Assembly (NCBI GenBank): GCA_963788285.1
Contig: CAWBGB010000019.1
Location: forward strand, 1-64,000
DNA: 64,000 nt
DNA from: Alicyclobacillus_A sp963788285
GTDB lineage: Bacteria; Bacillota; Bacilli; Alicyclobacillales; Alicyclobacillaceae
Reading direction: 5' to 3'
A program made the position numbers and the translations under genes. The notes beneath the pieces were generated by a model. It was given only the letters and a program-made list of their open reading frames with translations. It was not told the origin of the DNA and ran no database searches. Of the stretch, positions 16,907 to 27,558 are shown piece by piece. Numbering within the stretch: the stretch's first letter is position 1; each line of letters opens with the position of its first letter.

Positions 16907-18106
16907 ATGAATCAAGACCCCATTTTAGCCGCATTTTCACACTTGCTCATTACGGGGACCATCGTTCATGAGGCGAGCTTTTCCGAGTTGCAAGAGAAGT
17001 ACAATGTAGGCATTTACCCTCATCTCGTGATGGTGGTATCTGTGGATCGCTATCCAGATTTGGTGGTTGGAAAATCCCTTGAGTGGCGCGTCGAAGTCGG
17101 AAAACATTTGGTGGGCGCAATTCGTAAGAAGCTCCCACTGCCTTATACATGGATTTGGATTGAGGAAGGGGTTCTGGCGTTGCTCGTTGAGGCAAAGGTC
17201 GATGGGCAACATATGGTGTCATCTCAAGATGTGAGCACCCGAATGGTACAAGTGGCGAGAGAGATTCAACAGACACTGCAGTCTGAAGACATATCTGTCT
17301 CCGTTGGTATTGGCACGTACTACGACAATCCGTACCAATTGCACCTGTCGTTCAAGGAAGCTGTTCAGTCGATGAGCGGCAGATTTTTTCAAGGGAACGG
17401 ATTGGTTTTTCAATACAGTGAAGAATCAGGAGACGGGGAGGAGTTTGACGATGTTCTGATGACTGACAAAACAGAGCTTTTGGCCCTCGTTCGGATTGGG
17501 GACGAACAAGGCGTCGCCCAACACTTACCTCCGCTCTTGGAAAGAATGGCGGAGGCCTGTCAGCACAAGGAGGATGTCTTTAAGTCGGACGTCGTTGAGC
17601 TTGTCATGATGGTATCGAGAACGGTCGTAGAATCTGGTGTCAGCGCTGCCCCGGTTTTGTCAAAGAATACACGCGCCATACAAGAATTGTACGATACAAT
17701 TCGATATGACAAGTTTGTCAAAAAAGTCATCGACTACGTAGGGTGGTTGACGTCGCAGGTAGAACAAACCCAGACGGGCAAAGTCTCGCCAGCCATCCGG
17801 CAGGCGATTCGCTACATTAAGCGACACCACCGAAACACTGTATCGCTTGAGGAAGTCGCACGATTTTGTTGTGTCAGTAAGTACCATCTCAGCCACTTGT
17901 TTAAGAAAGAAGTCGGTGTCAGTGTCATCGAATATCTAAATCACATCCGGGTTGAAAAAGCCGTGTTTTACGTGAAGACCACTGATTTATCTATTCAACA
18001 GATAGCGAGTCAAGTAGGCTTCCAGGACACCAATTACTTCAGCAGAATGTTCAAAAGGTATACGAAATACAGCCCAAGGGAGTACCGAACCGCAATATTG
18101 TGCTAA
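16907..18106 (+). CDS. AraC-family transcriptional regulator, likely hut regulator
   Basis: A 399-residue regulator. The ATG at 16907 follows GGGAGG by 8 nt; the longer frame at 16874 has no ribosome site. The C-terminal 100 residues hold two helix-turn-helix motifs of the AraC type (SLEEVARFCCVSKYHLSHLFKK and LSIQQIASQVGFQDTNYFSRMFKR). The N-terminal 260 residues contain a stretch like the sensor/GGDEF-like domain of CdaR or YesN-type regulators (ISVSVGIGTYYDNPYQLHLS, FKEAVQSM). Its place between the hutH remnant and hutU suggests it responds to histidine or urocanate (inference). Confidence 0.85.
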   Translation: MNQDPILAAFSHLLITGTIVHEASFSELQEKYNVGIYPHLVMVVSVDRYPDLVVGKSLEWRVEVGKHLVGAIRKKLPLPYTWIWIEEGVLALLVEAKVDGQHMVSSQDVSTRMVQVAREIQQTLQSEDISVSVGIGTYYDNPYQLHLSFKEAVQSMSGRFFQGNGLVFQYSEESGDGEEFDDVLMTDKTELLALVRIGDEQGVAQHLPPLLERMAEACQHKEDVFKSDVVELVMMVSRTVVESGVSAAPVLSKNTRAIQELYDTIRYDKFVKKVIDYVGWLTSQVEQTQTGKVSPAIRQAIRYIKRHHRNTVSLEEVARFCCVSKYHLSHLFKKEVGVSVIEYLNHIRVEKAVFYVKTTDLSIQQIASQVGFQDTNYFSRMFKRYTKYSPREYRTAILC

Positions 18107-18268
18107 TACAAGACAACGAATGCTAGGTGATTTGAAACCGTTTTCTAGTAGGCTATGAGATGTAAGGACAGAAATTTAACGAATATACAACTTATTATCA
18201 TTAATTCATCATTTTCTCTTTTTAAAAATAAAGACGGAACAAAATCGATTTCACAAGGGGATGACGAC

Positions 18269-19936
18269 ATGGCAACACAGTCAACCAAGCGAGTGATCCG
18301 AGCGCCTCGTGGCTCACAGTTAAACACGAAAGGATGGCAACAAGAGGCTGTCTTGCGCATGCTGATGAACAACTTGGATCCGGAAGTCGCGGAACGTCCA
18401 GAGGATCTCGTTGTCTACGGAGGCATTGGCAGAGCCGCGCGCAACTGGGCGTGTTTTGACAAAATCGTGGAATGCTTGAAGGACTTAGAGGATGACGAAA
18501 CGCTACTTGTCCAATCCGGGAAACCGGTAGGAATCTTTAGAACACACAAACTTGCCCCGCGAGTCCTCATTTCCAACTCTGTCTTGGTTCCAGCGTTTGC
18601 AAACTGGGAGACGTTCCATGAGTTAGACAAGAAAGGGCTTATCATGTACGGCCAGATGACGGCTGGCAGCTGGATTTACATTGGCACCCAAGGAATTCTT
18701 CAAGGGACTTACGAAACGTTCGCGGAAGCCGCGCGCCAGCATAGAGGAGGCACTCTCAAAGGAACACTCACCCTGACGGCTGGGTTAGGCGGTATGGGTG
18801 GCGCTCAACCGCTCGCCGTTACCATGAACGAGGGTGTTGTCATTGGTGTCGAGGTGGATCCCGTACGGATTCAACGCCGTATTGACACACGCTACTGTGA
18901 CATCATGGTGCACAATTTGGAAGAAGCGTTAAACCTCGCGCGCGAGGCCCAAGAGAAGGGCGCGCCGCTTTCCATTGGGCTGGTGGGCAACGCAGCAGAA
19001 ATTTACCCGGAGTTTGTAAAGCGCGGCATCGTACCAGACTTCGTGACAGACCAAACCTCAGCACATGATCCACTGAATGGATACATTCCATCGGGCTATT
19101 CATTGGAGGCAGCCGCTGAACTTCGTATGCGTGATCCCAAGGAATACGTCAGGCTGTCCAAACAATCGATGGCGACACATGTTCAGGCGATGCTCGATTT
19201 GCAAAAGATGGGCTCCGTCGTGTTCGATTATGGAAACAACATTCGACAAGTCGCGTTTGACGAGGGTGTTAAAGACGCGTTTCACTTCCCAGGATTTGTA
19301 CCCGCGTACATCCGCCCACTGTTCTGCGAGGGGAAGGGACCATTCCGTTGGGCGGCACTGTCAGGCAATCCCGAAGACATTTATAAGACCGATGAGCTTG
19401 TACTGAAGTTGTTTCCAGAGAACAAAGCCCTTCATCGCTGGATCACGCTGGCCAGGGAGAAGGTCGCATTTCAAGGGCTGCCCGCCCGCATTTGTTGGCT
19501 CGGTTACGGTGAACGCGTGAAGTTTGGCCTTGCCCTGAATGACATGGTACGCAAGGGTGAAATTTCTGCTCCGATTGTGATTGGGCGCGACCATCTTGAC
19601 TGTGGCTCTGTCGCCTCACCGAACCGCGAAACGGAAGCTATGAAAGACGGTAGCGATGCGGTTGCTGATTGGGCGGTTCTGAATGCACTCGTTAACACGG
19701 CGGCAGGGGCTAGCTGGGTATCCTTCCACCACGGTGGAGGAGTCGGCATGGGATACTCACTGCACGCGGGCATGGTCGTGGTTGCAGACGGATCCAAAGA
19801 AGCAGACGAGAGATTGTCGCGAGTGCTCAACACCGACCCGGGCATGGGCATCATTCGTCACGCGGATGCTGGGTATCAGCTCGCGATTCAGACGGCAAAG
19901 GAACGTGGCGTCCGCGTCCCGATGCTGGGTATCTAA
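18269..19936 (+). CDS. hutU: Urocanate hydratase
   Basis: A 555-residue enzyme, the usual length for HutU. It adds water to urocanate to form imidazolone propionate, using a tightly bound NAD+ as electrophile. GLGGMGGAQP (172-181) is the NAD-binding motif, and Cys409 in RICWLGYGER matches the conserved active-site cysteine region. VVYGGIGRAARNW and the QTSAHDP segment are family signatures. The ATG at 18269 (MATQSTKRVIRAPRG) follows AAGGGG. It is the only fully intact catabolic hut gene here, which is odd because both partners downstream are broken. Confidence 0.96.
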   Translation: MATQSTKRVIRAPRGSQLNTKGWQQEAVLRMLMNNLDPEVAERPEDLVVYGGIGRAARNWACFDKIVECLKDLEDDETLLVQSGKPVGIFRTHKLAPRVLISNSVLVPAFANWETFHELDKKGLIMYGQMTAGSWIYIGTQGILQGTYETFAEAARQHRGGTLKGTLTLTAGLGGMGGAQPLAVTMNEGVVIGVEVDPVRIQRRIDTRYCDIMVHNLEEALNLAREAQEKGAPLSIGLVGNAAEIYPEFVKRGIVPDFVTDQTSAHDPLNGYIPSGYSLEAAAELRMRDPKEYVRLSKQSMATHVQAMLDLQKMGSVVFDYGNNIRQVAFDEGVKDAFHFPGFVPAYIRPLFCEGKGPFRWAALSGNPEDIYKTDELVLKLFPENKALHRWITLAREKVAFQGLPARICWLGYGERVKFGLALNDMVRKGEISAPIVIGRDHLDCGSVASPNRETEAMKDGSDAVADWAVLNALVNTAAGASWVSFHHGGGVGMGYSLHAGMVVVADGSKEADERLSRVLNTDPGMGIIRHADAGYQLAIQTAKERGVRVPMLGI

Positions 19937-20008
19937 GAGGTTAGGTATGTCAGTTTGCCGGATTGTCCGAGGTGCGCTTCGAACAATCCGGCGTTTGGAG
20001 GAGTTCAT

Positions 20009-21305
20009 ATGGAACGAAAATCCATTCAACTGTTGGTTCACAACATCGGTACGCTCGTCACGCTACAGGGAAAGGCAGGGCCTCGGACGGGAGCAGACAT
20101 GTCGGAAGTCGGGGTCGATTGAATGTGGTGCGGTGGCCATTCGGCATGGGGAAATCGTTGCGGTCGGTCGCGAAGAAGAGGTTCGAGATCAAGTGAAAGG
20201 TCTCGAAATTGATATGGAACTCGACGCAGGGGGACGCTTGGTCACGCCCGGACTTGTCGACCCGCATACGCACCTCGTTCACGGTGGGTCACGTGAACAT
20301 GAACTGGTATTGAAGAGCAAGGGCGTCTCCTATTTAGAGATACTGGCGGCTGGCGGGGGCATTTTGAGCACTGTGCGCGCCACTCGTCAGGCGACGGAAG
20401 ACGAACTGTATCAAAAGGCGAAGGATAGCCTCGACAAAATGCTACTGTTTGGAGCAACGACCGTAGAAGCGAAGAGTGGCTACGGCCTGACGTTAGAGGA
20501 TGAACTTAAACAACTTCGCGTCACACAGCGGCTCAATGAAACACATCCCGTCGACTTGGTGTCCACGTTCATGGGAGCCCATGCGGTGCCGGTGGAATAC
20601 CGGGATCGACCGGATGATTACGTCGACTTGGTGATAGAAGAAATGCTCCCGGAGGTGAAAGCACAAGGGCTGGCCGAATTCTGTGATGTGTTCTGCGAGC
20701 ATGGGGTGTTCACCATTGAACAGTCTCGCCGAATCCTGCAGGCTGCAAAGGACATGGGGTTTGGCATCAAGATTCACGCGGACGAAATGAGACCGATGGG
20801 TGGTGCCGAACTGGCGGGAGAACTGGGCTGCATTTCCGCCGAGCATTTGCTTGCCGCGTCTGACGAAGGATTCCGGGCCATGCAGCGCGCGGGGACAGTG
20901 GCAGTGTGCTTACCTGCAACCTCGTTCAATTTACGTGCGCCGCATGCTCGAGCTCGGAGGATGATTGAGCTAGGCGTTCCGGTGGCATTGTCGACAGACT
21001 ACAACCCGGGCAGTTCACCGACCGAATCGCTTCAACTCGTCATGACACTCGGATGCTTAAATTTACACATGACGCCGGAGGAAGTCATCACAGCGATGAC
21101 CATCAACGCCGCTTGTGCAATTGGCAGGGCAGACACGATTGGAAGTCTCGAAGTTGGAAAGCAAGCGGACTTGGTGATATTCAATGCCACGAATCTCGCT
21201 TACCTCCCATATCACTTTGGCATCAATCACGTGGATACGGTCGTGAAGTCGGGCAAGATTGTGGTTCGCGAAGGACAGCTTGTAGTAAAGGAGCGGTATG
21301 CGTGA
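20009..21305 (+). pseudogene. hutI: Imidazolonepropionase, one frameshift near the N-terminus
   Basis: HutI opens the imidazolone ring to give N-formimidoyl-glutamate. The ATG at 20009 has a good ribosome site (TGGAGGAG) and encodes MERKSIQLLVHNIGTLVTL up to GADMSEVGV, then meets a stop at about 20122. The rest (IECGAVAIRHGEIVAVG to the end) is open in another frame with all metal-binding motifs: DPHTHLVHGG, KSGYGL, HADE and STDYNPGSS. A single extra base at about 20110-20120 explains it. If this base is a sequencing error the gene is functional; otherwise it is a pseudogene. It overlaps the next gene (GTGA). Confidence 0.9.
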
Positions 21306-22258
21306 TTCGGCATGTGGAAAGACCGGGGACTAGGTTTAAGGACCGTCTCGATCCGAAAGTATCAGACTGGATTCAACCGTACGGGGCGCTTGAAACATTC
21401 GATGCAGCGATTCTCGGTGCGCCGCTCAGCAAGACGTCGATTAGCCACTCTGCGGCGTCTCGTCTGCCGGATGCGATTCGGACGACGTTCCATTCATACA
21501 GTCCGTACAATATCAATCATCAGCTCGATTTGAGCCGCGAGCTTCAAGTGGTGGACATCGGAAACGTGAAAATGCACCTGACGGACCTTCCACTTTGCCA
21601 AAAGATGATTGAAGACGCCGTTTGTTCGTATTGGGAACATCACTCGGCTCCCTCTGGTTGTTTTAGGCGGAGACCACTCCGTCACGGGCGCATCCGTGTT
21701 AGGACTTGACGCGTGCGACGAAGAGCAAATTCGGCATCATCCATTTCGACGCACATCACGATGTACGCAACTTCGAGGATGGGGGACGGACGAACGGAAC
21801 TCCGTTTCGAACCATCTTGGAATCCGGTGCGGTATCCGGAAAGAACGTCGTGCAGATTGGACTTCGCGACTTTGTGAATGCGAAAGCGTACCATGAGTAT
21901 GTTTTGGGACACGGGGTGACCGTATTTACCGCTCGGCAAGTGTTCAAGCAGGGCTTGTCTGCCATCCTCGAACAAGCGATGACAATAGCGGGACAGAACA
22001 CGGATGCAATTTACGTGAGCTTTGATATGGACGTGTTGGATCAGAGTTTTGTCCCGGGTGTTCCAGCACCAAGTCCCGGCGGGATCACGATTTGGGACGC
22101 GATTGAGGCGCTGGAGTGGCTCGGGGACGCAGAAGAACGTGCAGGTACTAGACATTGTGTGTGCCGACCCAACGCAAGACGTCCGCGATTTGACGACGCG
22201 TGTGGCATCGAATCTGATGTTGTCGTTTTTGACAGGACTCGCTCTGCGAAAAAGATGA
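21302..22258 (+). pseudogene. hutG: Ureohydrolase (formiminoglutamase/HutG type), multiply frameshifted
   Basis: Arginase-fold enzyme that would release formamide or ammonia from formimidoyl-glutamate at the end of the hut pathway. The GTG at 21302 overlaps the hutI stop. Fragments run in order through different frames: PGTRFKDRLDPKVSDWIQPY, then LPLVVLGGDHSVTGASVLG, then FGIIHFDAHHDVRNFEDGG, VSFDMDVLDQSFVPGVPAPS, and finally VLDIVCADPTQDVRDLTTR to a stop at 22256. All manganese ligands (GGDHS, DAHHD, SFDMDVLD) survive, but about three frameshifts break the gene. Confidence 0.85.
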
Positions 22259-22849
22259 GGCGTTTCAAGGCACTTGTCTCTAAAGTGCACGACAGTATAG
22301 GATGTTCCCACCCGTGGCAGGAACGTAGGACTAGTAACAATTGAATGTGTTCTACAAAATAGGCGTTCTCAGCTCGAGGACGTTTTTTACGTGTTACTAC
22401 GGATAGTTGAATCTTTTTGAAGTACACTCGACGCCTAGCGATGTTGTGCTCACCACATTTTCGTGTTTCTTCCGGGGACAAGTCTTGTTTGCAGTCAACT
22501 TTCAATACCTCTACTCCGTCAAGTGTATCGTGAAGAGTGACTGTAACAAGGTTCATCGGCAGGGTGTGTGCTCCTTGATATGTCTCAAATTACACAGTTA
22601 CTTCGTATTGCGGTATGTCTTCTCGCTCATCTCCAAGCCTCTTGTTGTTTCCAAAAGAAACATATAAAAGAAACACACTGTCTTTTACTGGCCTATCCAG
22701 TTTTCGTCGACGATGGTGGGCTTGTTTGTGCAGATTTAACACAATTGTCCGATATATAATCCCGATGTAACGCTGTAAATCGGCTGGCATACATCTTGCT
22801 TATATCTTTGGGTGAACGACCATTCGACGCCCTCGAGGGAAGGGGAGGT
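22259..22849. other. Intergenic, no gene recognised
   Basis: A minus-strand frame beginning at 22556 (MNLVTVTLHDTLDGVEVLK) is open into the hutG region and might be coding for about 60 residues, but it has no recognised relative. Nothing else is seen. Confidence 0.35.
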
Positions 22850-23390
22850 GGTTATTTTCGGGCCGCAGGTATAGGTGTAAAGGGTACCGGAAGCGGCCCG
22901 TGGAGTAACTCCGATGCTCGGAAGCATCCACAGTATTCGATGATCATCGTTCCTTTGGACACCCTGGGAGTGCACATTGAGCAGATGCTGCCGGTGTTGG
23001 GTTACGATTACGCACCTATGGCCACATGCATCGCCCATGGTCACTGGGGTGTATCCACGACTGAATTCGCCTCATTGGGGCGGTGGAGCGGCCCTAGACC
23101 TGATGGTCCGCCGCGTCAAAGAGCGGGTGGTTTTTCGGGAAGCCCTTGTCAGAGCAAGGGGTGATCCGGGAATGGATTGCCGACTCCCGTGTCGAGATCG
23201 AACAAGCCCGCCTTAGGCCTTCGGTGCCACCGGTGTCAGTGAAGGATTCCCCCTCTCCTATATGTGGGCCAATGCCTGAACCCTGCGGTTGGCCTCCGGG
23301 CCCGACGAGGTCACCGCCGGGCCCTAAGTCTGGAGCTCAGTGACCGAGTGAAAAGGACACATTCAAGAAAGACCTATCCAATTCAAAGCA
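22850..23390 (+). pseudogene. Acyl-CoA dehydrogenase remnant
   Basis: Pieces of an acyl-CoA dehydrogenase (FAD enzyme of fatty acyl-CoA oxidation) appear in order but in different frames: SMIIVPLDTLGVHIEQMLPV and LGYDYAP, then ALDLMVRRVKERVVF, then EQGVIREWIADSRVEIEQAR, then YMWAN and HRRALSLE near 23265-23335. The catalytic base and most of the N-terminal domain are gone. It precedes the lactonase/ligase/phosphotransferase genes and probably belonged to the same acyl-CoA pathway. Confidence 0.75.
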
Positions 23391-23403
23391 AACGAGGAGA
23401 GAG

Positions 23404-24408
23404 ATGAACATGGCAAATTTGGTGAACACCGTTTGTGGTCCGGTTGCTGCGGCAGAATTAGGAAAAACCTTGTTTCATGAGCATATTATCTTCGGTTACC
23501 CCGGCTTTGACGGCGATGTGACCTTGGGAGGTTTTGACCGGAAGGCGGCTCTGCAGAAGGGGATTGAGGTGCTCGAAAAGGCGAAAGCCCACGGCGTGAA
23601 GACCATCGTTGATGCGACTCCCAACGACTGCGGACGGAACCCCGAATTTTTAAAAGAGATTTCCGAGCAGACGGGGGTCAACATTGTCTGTTCCACCGGA
23701 TACTACTATGAAGGGGAAGGGGCCCCCAACTACTTTAAATTCCGCAATCTGGTGTCGAATGCGGAACAGGAAATCTATGAGATGTTTATCAAGGAAATCA
23801 CCGAGGGGATCGGCGATACCGGCATCAAGGCCGGCGTGATCAAGCTGGCCTCTAGTAAAAATGAAATCACTGATTACGAGAAGATGTTCTTCCGGGCGGG
23901 GGCAAAAGCGCAACGGGAGACCGGAGTCCCTATCATCACCCACACCCAGGAAGGAACGATGGGACCGGATCAGGCGGAGCTTTTGGTTGCCGAAGGGGCG
24001 GATCCCAGCCGCATCCTCATCGGTCACATGGACGGAAACACCGATGTCAGCTACCACATCCGCGTACTGCAGACAGGTTGCTCTATCGGGTTTGACCGCT
24101 TGGGCATCCAGGGATTTGTCGGGATGCCGATGGAGACAGAGAAACTTACCGTTCTGTTGGGGCTGATCTCTGCAGGTTATGAGGAGCAGATTCTCCTATC
24201 CCACGATACGGTAAACATCTGGTTGGGCCGTCCTCCGGTCTGGCCGGAGCAGTTGGCCAAATTGCTGGAAAACTGGCATATCACTCATGTGTTTGACAAT
24301 GTCATTCCGCAACTCATGGAAAAAGGAGTCACCGAGGAGCAGATCCATCAGATGATGGTGAAAAACCCGGCGCGGATGTTCGGCGTCCGGATCAAGGTGG
24401 AAGTGTAA
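23404..24408 (+). CDS. Phosphotriesterase-like lactonase (amidohydrolase superfamily)
   Basis: A 334-residue TIM-barrel metalloenzyme. His25 and His27 (FHEHI) bind the first metal, the Lys in AGVIKLASS near residue 148 is the bridging (carboxylated) lysine, and HTQEG, GHMDGN and LLSHD supply the remaining ligands of the binuclear site. Phosphotriesterase-like proteins are mostly lactonases that hydrolyse acyl-homoserine or oxo-lactones; true phosphotriesterase activity is rare (known). The ATG follows GAGGAGAG. With an acyl-CoA ligase and dehydrogenase remnant next to it, opening of a lactone before CoA activation is plausible (inference). Confidence 0.85.
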   Translation: MNMANLVNTVCGPVAAAELGKTLFHEHIIFGYPGFDGDVTLGGFDRKAALQKGIEVLEKAKAHGVKTIVDATPNDCGRNPEFLKEISEQTGVNIVCSTGYYYEGEGAPNYFKFRNLVSNAEQEIYEMFIKEITEGIGDTGIKAGVIKLASSKNEITDYEKMFFRAGAKAQRETGVPIITHTQEGTMGPDQAELLVAEGADPSRILIGHMDGNTDVSYHIRVLQTGCSIGFDRLGIQGFVGMPMETEKLTVLLGLISAGYEEQILLSHDTVNIWLGRPPVWPEQLAKLLENWHITHVFDNVIPQLMEKGVTEEQIHQMMVKNPARMFGVRIKVEV

Positions 24409-24505
24409 ACAACACATTCGGCCCCCTTACCCTTGACAGTGGCACACAACCATATCTGCGTCATAGCCATCGCTCCGGGGCTGGTGAAAAATAGGAGGGA
24501 TCAGC

Positions 24506-26211
24506 ATGTCTTCCGCGTATGAGGACAAACCCTGGCTTGCGTCTTACGTACCTTACGTTCCTCCGGAGCTTCCTCTGCCGAAGATGAGCATGATTGGTTA
24601 TTTCGAGGAGTCGGTGAAGCGGTATCCCAGCCGCTCCGCTGTTCATTATTTCGACCGCTCCATCTCCTATCAGGAGCTGGATGACATGGCGGAGGGCTTC
24701 GCCGCCCTCCTGGCGGAGTGGGGGATTGGCAAGGGCGACCGGGTGGCTGTCTACATGCAGAACAACCCCCAGTTCCTCATCGCCCAGTACGGTGCATGGA
24801 AGCGCGGCGCTATCATGGTTCCCCTCAATCCGATGTTCAAGGAAAAGGAGCTAGAGTACCACTTAATCGACTCCGGGGCAAAGGTTCTGGTCTGTCTGGA
24901 GTCCCTCTACGCCTCGGTGGCCAAGGAAGTGGTGGCAAAGACCAAGGTGGCACATGTGGTCACCACCAATGAAGCGGACCTGCTCCCAGAGGGGATGAAG
25001 GAGTCCATCAGCCTTCTCAAAGACGCGAATAAGCAGCGGTTTACCGACACCACCGACATGATGGAGGCGGTTCAAAAGAGGTGGAATCGGCGAGTCCCCC
25101 GTGTGGAGGTCACCCCTGACGACGTCGCCTGTTTGGTATACACCTCTGGTACCACGGGTCTTCCTAAGGGGGCGATGAGTCTACACAAGAATATCGCCTT
25201 TAACGCCGAGGTGTATCGCACATGGATGCAGCTAGGAGACGAGGACTGTGTGTTGGGTGTGGCGCCCTTGTTTCACATCACCGGCATCGTGGGTCATGTC
25301 GCCGTGTCGAGCCTGGTCGGTATTCCTCTGGTCTTGTTCCATCGCTTTGATGTCAAGGAGATGCTGCGGCTCGTCGAAAAGTGGCAGCCTACCTTTACTG
25401 TCGGCTCCATCACCGTCTACATCGCTCTGATGAACCACCCTGATGTTGAAAAGCACCATCTCTCCTCTCTGAAAAAATGCTACAGCGGCGGTGCTCCCAT
25501 CGCTCCCAGCATCACCGAACAGTTTCTGGAGAAGTTCGGCATTTACATTCACAACGTCTACGGGCTGACAGAGAGCAACTCTCCCGCCCACGCCGTGCCC
25601 TTCGGTGACCGTGCCCCAGTCGGATCTGGAGAGCGGAGCCCTGTCAGTGGGCATTCCCGTCCCGAACTGTGAAGTGAAACTGGTGGACCTCTCAGATCCC
25701 TCGAAGGAGGTCGCCACCGGGGAGACGGGAGAATTTGCTGTGCGGGGCCCGATGATTTTCGCGGGCTACTGGGAAAAACCCAATGAGACGGAAAAAGCCT
25801 TCCACGACGGCTGGTTCCTCACCGGGGATGTGGTCAAGATGGATGAAAAGGGCTGGTTTTACGTCGTCGACCGGAAAAAGGACATGATCATCGCCTCTGG
25901 CTTCAAGGTGTGGCCTCGGGATGTGGAAGACGTCCTGTACAAGCATCACGCCGTGAAGGAGGCGGCGGTGGTCGGCGTTCCCCACCCCTACCGTGGGGAG
26001 ACAGTCAGGGCTTACGTGTCCCTAAAGGAAGGGTTGTACGGTGACGGAGGACGAGCTGATCCAATTCTGCAAGGAGCGAATGGCAGACTACAAATACCCT
26101 CGGGAGATCATCTTCCTGAAGGAATTGCCCAAGACGGCGACGGGCAAGTTCCTGCGCCGGCAGCTTAGGGACGAGGCGAGGGAGGAATCTTTGAATCAGC
26201 AAAATGCGTAA
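24506..26211 (+). pseudogene. Acyl-CoA synthetase (AMP-dependent ligase), two frameshifts
   Basis: ANL-superfamily ligase that would activate a carboxylic acid to its CoA thioester. The N-terminal frame (24506-25672) includes the P-loop-like motif VYTSGTTGLPKGAM and NVYGLTES. At about 25620 the frame shifts; 25605-26035 continues with EFAVRGPMIFAGYW, WFLTGDVVKMDEKGW and DRKKDMIIASGFKV. A second shift near 26036 moves to TEDELIQFCKERMADYKYP and the C-terminal PKTATGKFLRRQL with the catalytic Lys, ending at 26211. All motifs of a full-length enzyme of about 565 residues are present; only single-base changes break it. The ribosome site AGGAGGG precedes the ATG. Confidence 0.85.
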
Positions 26212-26268
26212 TCGAAGTGGAAGAGCCGCTCGGACCGTTAAAGATGAAAGGGGATTGGAGGGAAACCC

Positions 26269-27318
26269 ATGGAAGAGAAGACGGTTCCCGTTCGGGAAGG
26301 GGAGGAGTTTGATCGGGAAAAGTTAGCCCGTTTCCTACGGGAGCATATTGACGGCTTGGCGGATGCTCCCGTAGAGGTGCGGCAGTATCCCACTGGGACT
26401 TCCAACCTAACCTATCTCATCCGAATTGGTGAGTGGGAGGCGGTGCTGCGCCGCCCTCCCCTGGGTCCGGTGCCGCCGAAGGCTCACGACATGGAGCGGG
26501 AGGCAACGATTCTACAGAAGATTCACTCCGTATTTCCTCTGGCGCCGAAGCCATATGTCATCTGCCGGGATAATTCTGTGTTGGGAGCGGTGTTCTACGT
26601 GATGGAGCGCCGGCAGGGCGTTGTTATCGATGGTACGTTCCCTCCCGGGGTACATCCAACACCGGATCTCTGCCGGCGGATTTCGGAAGTGGCGGTGGAC
26701 ACCCTGGTGAAGCTTCACGACATCGACTGGCGGGAAGTGGGGCTGGCATCCATCGGCCGTCCCGCGGGTTTTTTAGAGCGACAGGTAAAGGGGTGGATTG
26801 CGCGGTACGATAAGGCGGAGACCGACGATATTCCTCAAGCGGAGCCCCTCGTTCGCTGGCTGTGGGAAAACGTGCCTGAGAGTTCCGAGCCGACGGTGAT
26901 CCACAACGATTACAAGTTGAACAACATGCTGTGGAATCCAAAGGACGTGGCGGTGCTGGATTGGGAGATGACGACCGTCGGCGATCCACTCTTTGACCTG
27001 GCCGTGGCCTTAAGCTACTGGGCACGGCCAGAGGATCCAGAGGAGCTCATTCATGTGTTGCCCAACGTGACCACTCACTGTGGCTTTTTCTCCCGGGAAG
27101 AATATCTCGAGCGATATGCTCGAAAGAGCGGCCGCGCCCTCTCCTTCATGCACTTTTACATGACTTTCGCTTATTTCAAATTGGCGGTGATCTTGCAGCA
27201 GATCTATGCCCGGTGGAAGAGGTGGCAGACGAAGGATGAGCGATTTGCCTCCTTTGAGGAGCGAGTACGCCATCTGATTCGATATGCCGATGCTTTAGCG
27301 AGGGCGGGAAAATTGTAG
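26269..27318 (+). CDS. APH/ACAD10-11-type phosphotransferase
   Basis: A 349-residue protein-kinase-fold phosphotransferase. Brenner motif HNDYKLNNMLWN (near residue 212) has the catalytic Asp and Asn, and VLDWEMTTVGDPLFDLA carries the metal-binding Asp. TGTSNLTYLIRI and AVLRRPPLGPVPPKAHDMERE are typical of the family fused to or accompanying acyl-CoA dehydrogenases (ACAD10/11), which phosphorylate 4-hydroxyacyl-CoAs to allow their isomerisation and beta-oxidation (known for the animal enzymes). Together with the acyl-CoA ligase and dehydrogenase remnant, use of hydroxy acids, such as those from opened lactones, is a coherent inference. Confidence 0.85.
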   Translation: MEEKTVPVREGEEFDREKLARFLREHIDGLADAPVEVRQYPTGTSNLTYLIRIGEWEAVLRRPPLGPVPPKAHDMEREATILQKIHSVFPLAPKPYVICRDNSVLGAVFYVMERRQGVVIDGTFPPGVHPTPDLCRRISEVAVDTLVKLHDIDWREVGLASIGRPAGFLERQVKGWIARYDKAETDDIPQAEPLVRWLWENVPESSEPTVIHNDYKLNNMLWNPKDVAVLDWEMTTVGDPLFDLAVALSYWARPEDPEELIHVLPNVTTHCGFFSREEYLERYARKSGRALSFMHFYMTFAYFKLAVILQQIYARWKRWQTKDERFASFEERVRHLIRYADALARAGKL

Positions 27319-27558
27319 ACCGGCGTGCGAATAAGGAACCGATGTCCTGGTGAATAACGTCGGGAACACCGGATATTTCAATCCGATTTTTACCATCTTC
27401 TTGCGAGGTTGAGGGAATCAAACACTCAGGCGATGGTCTAAGCCATCGCCTTCAACAATGGATCCCCCTTGGTGTCGGAGTAAAGCGTCCATCGTTGACG
27501 CTGTTCAGAATAAATGAAAAAATAGAATAAAAACTTATCATCTCTTTCGGGGGTAAAG

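Noticed and set aside
24420..24500. Possible sigma-54 promoter (GTGGCACACAACC) before the acyl-CoA ligase
   Set aside because: The -12 GC is not at the required distance from the GG, so it does not meet the consensus.
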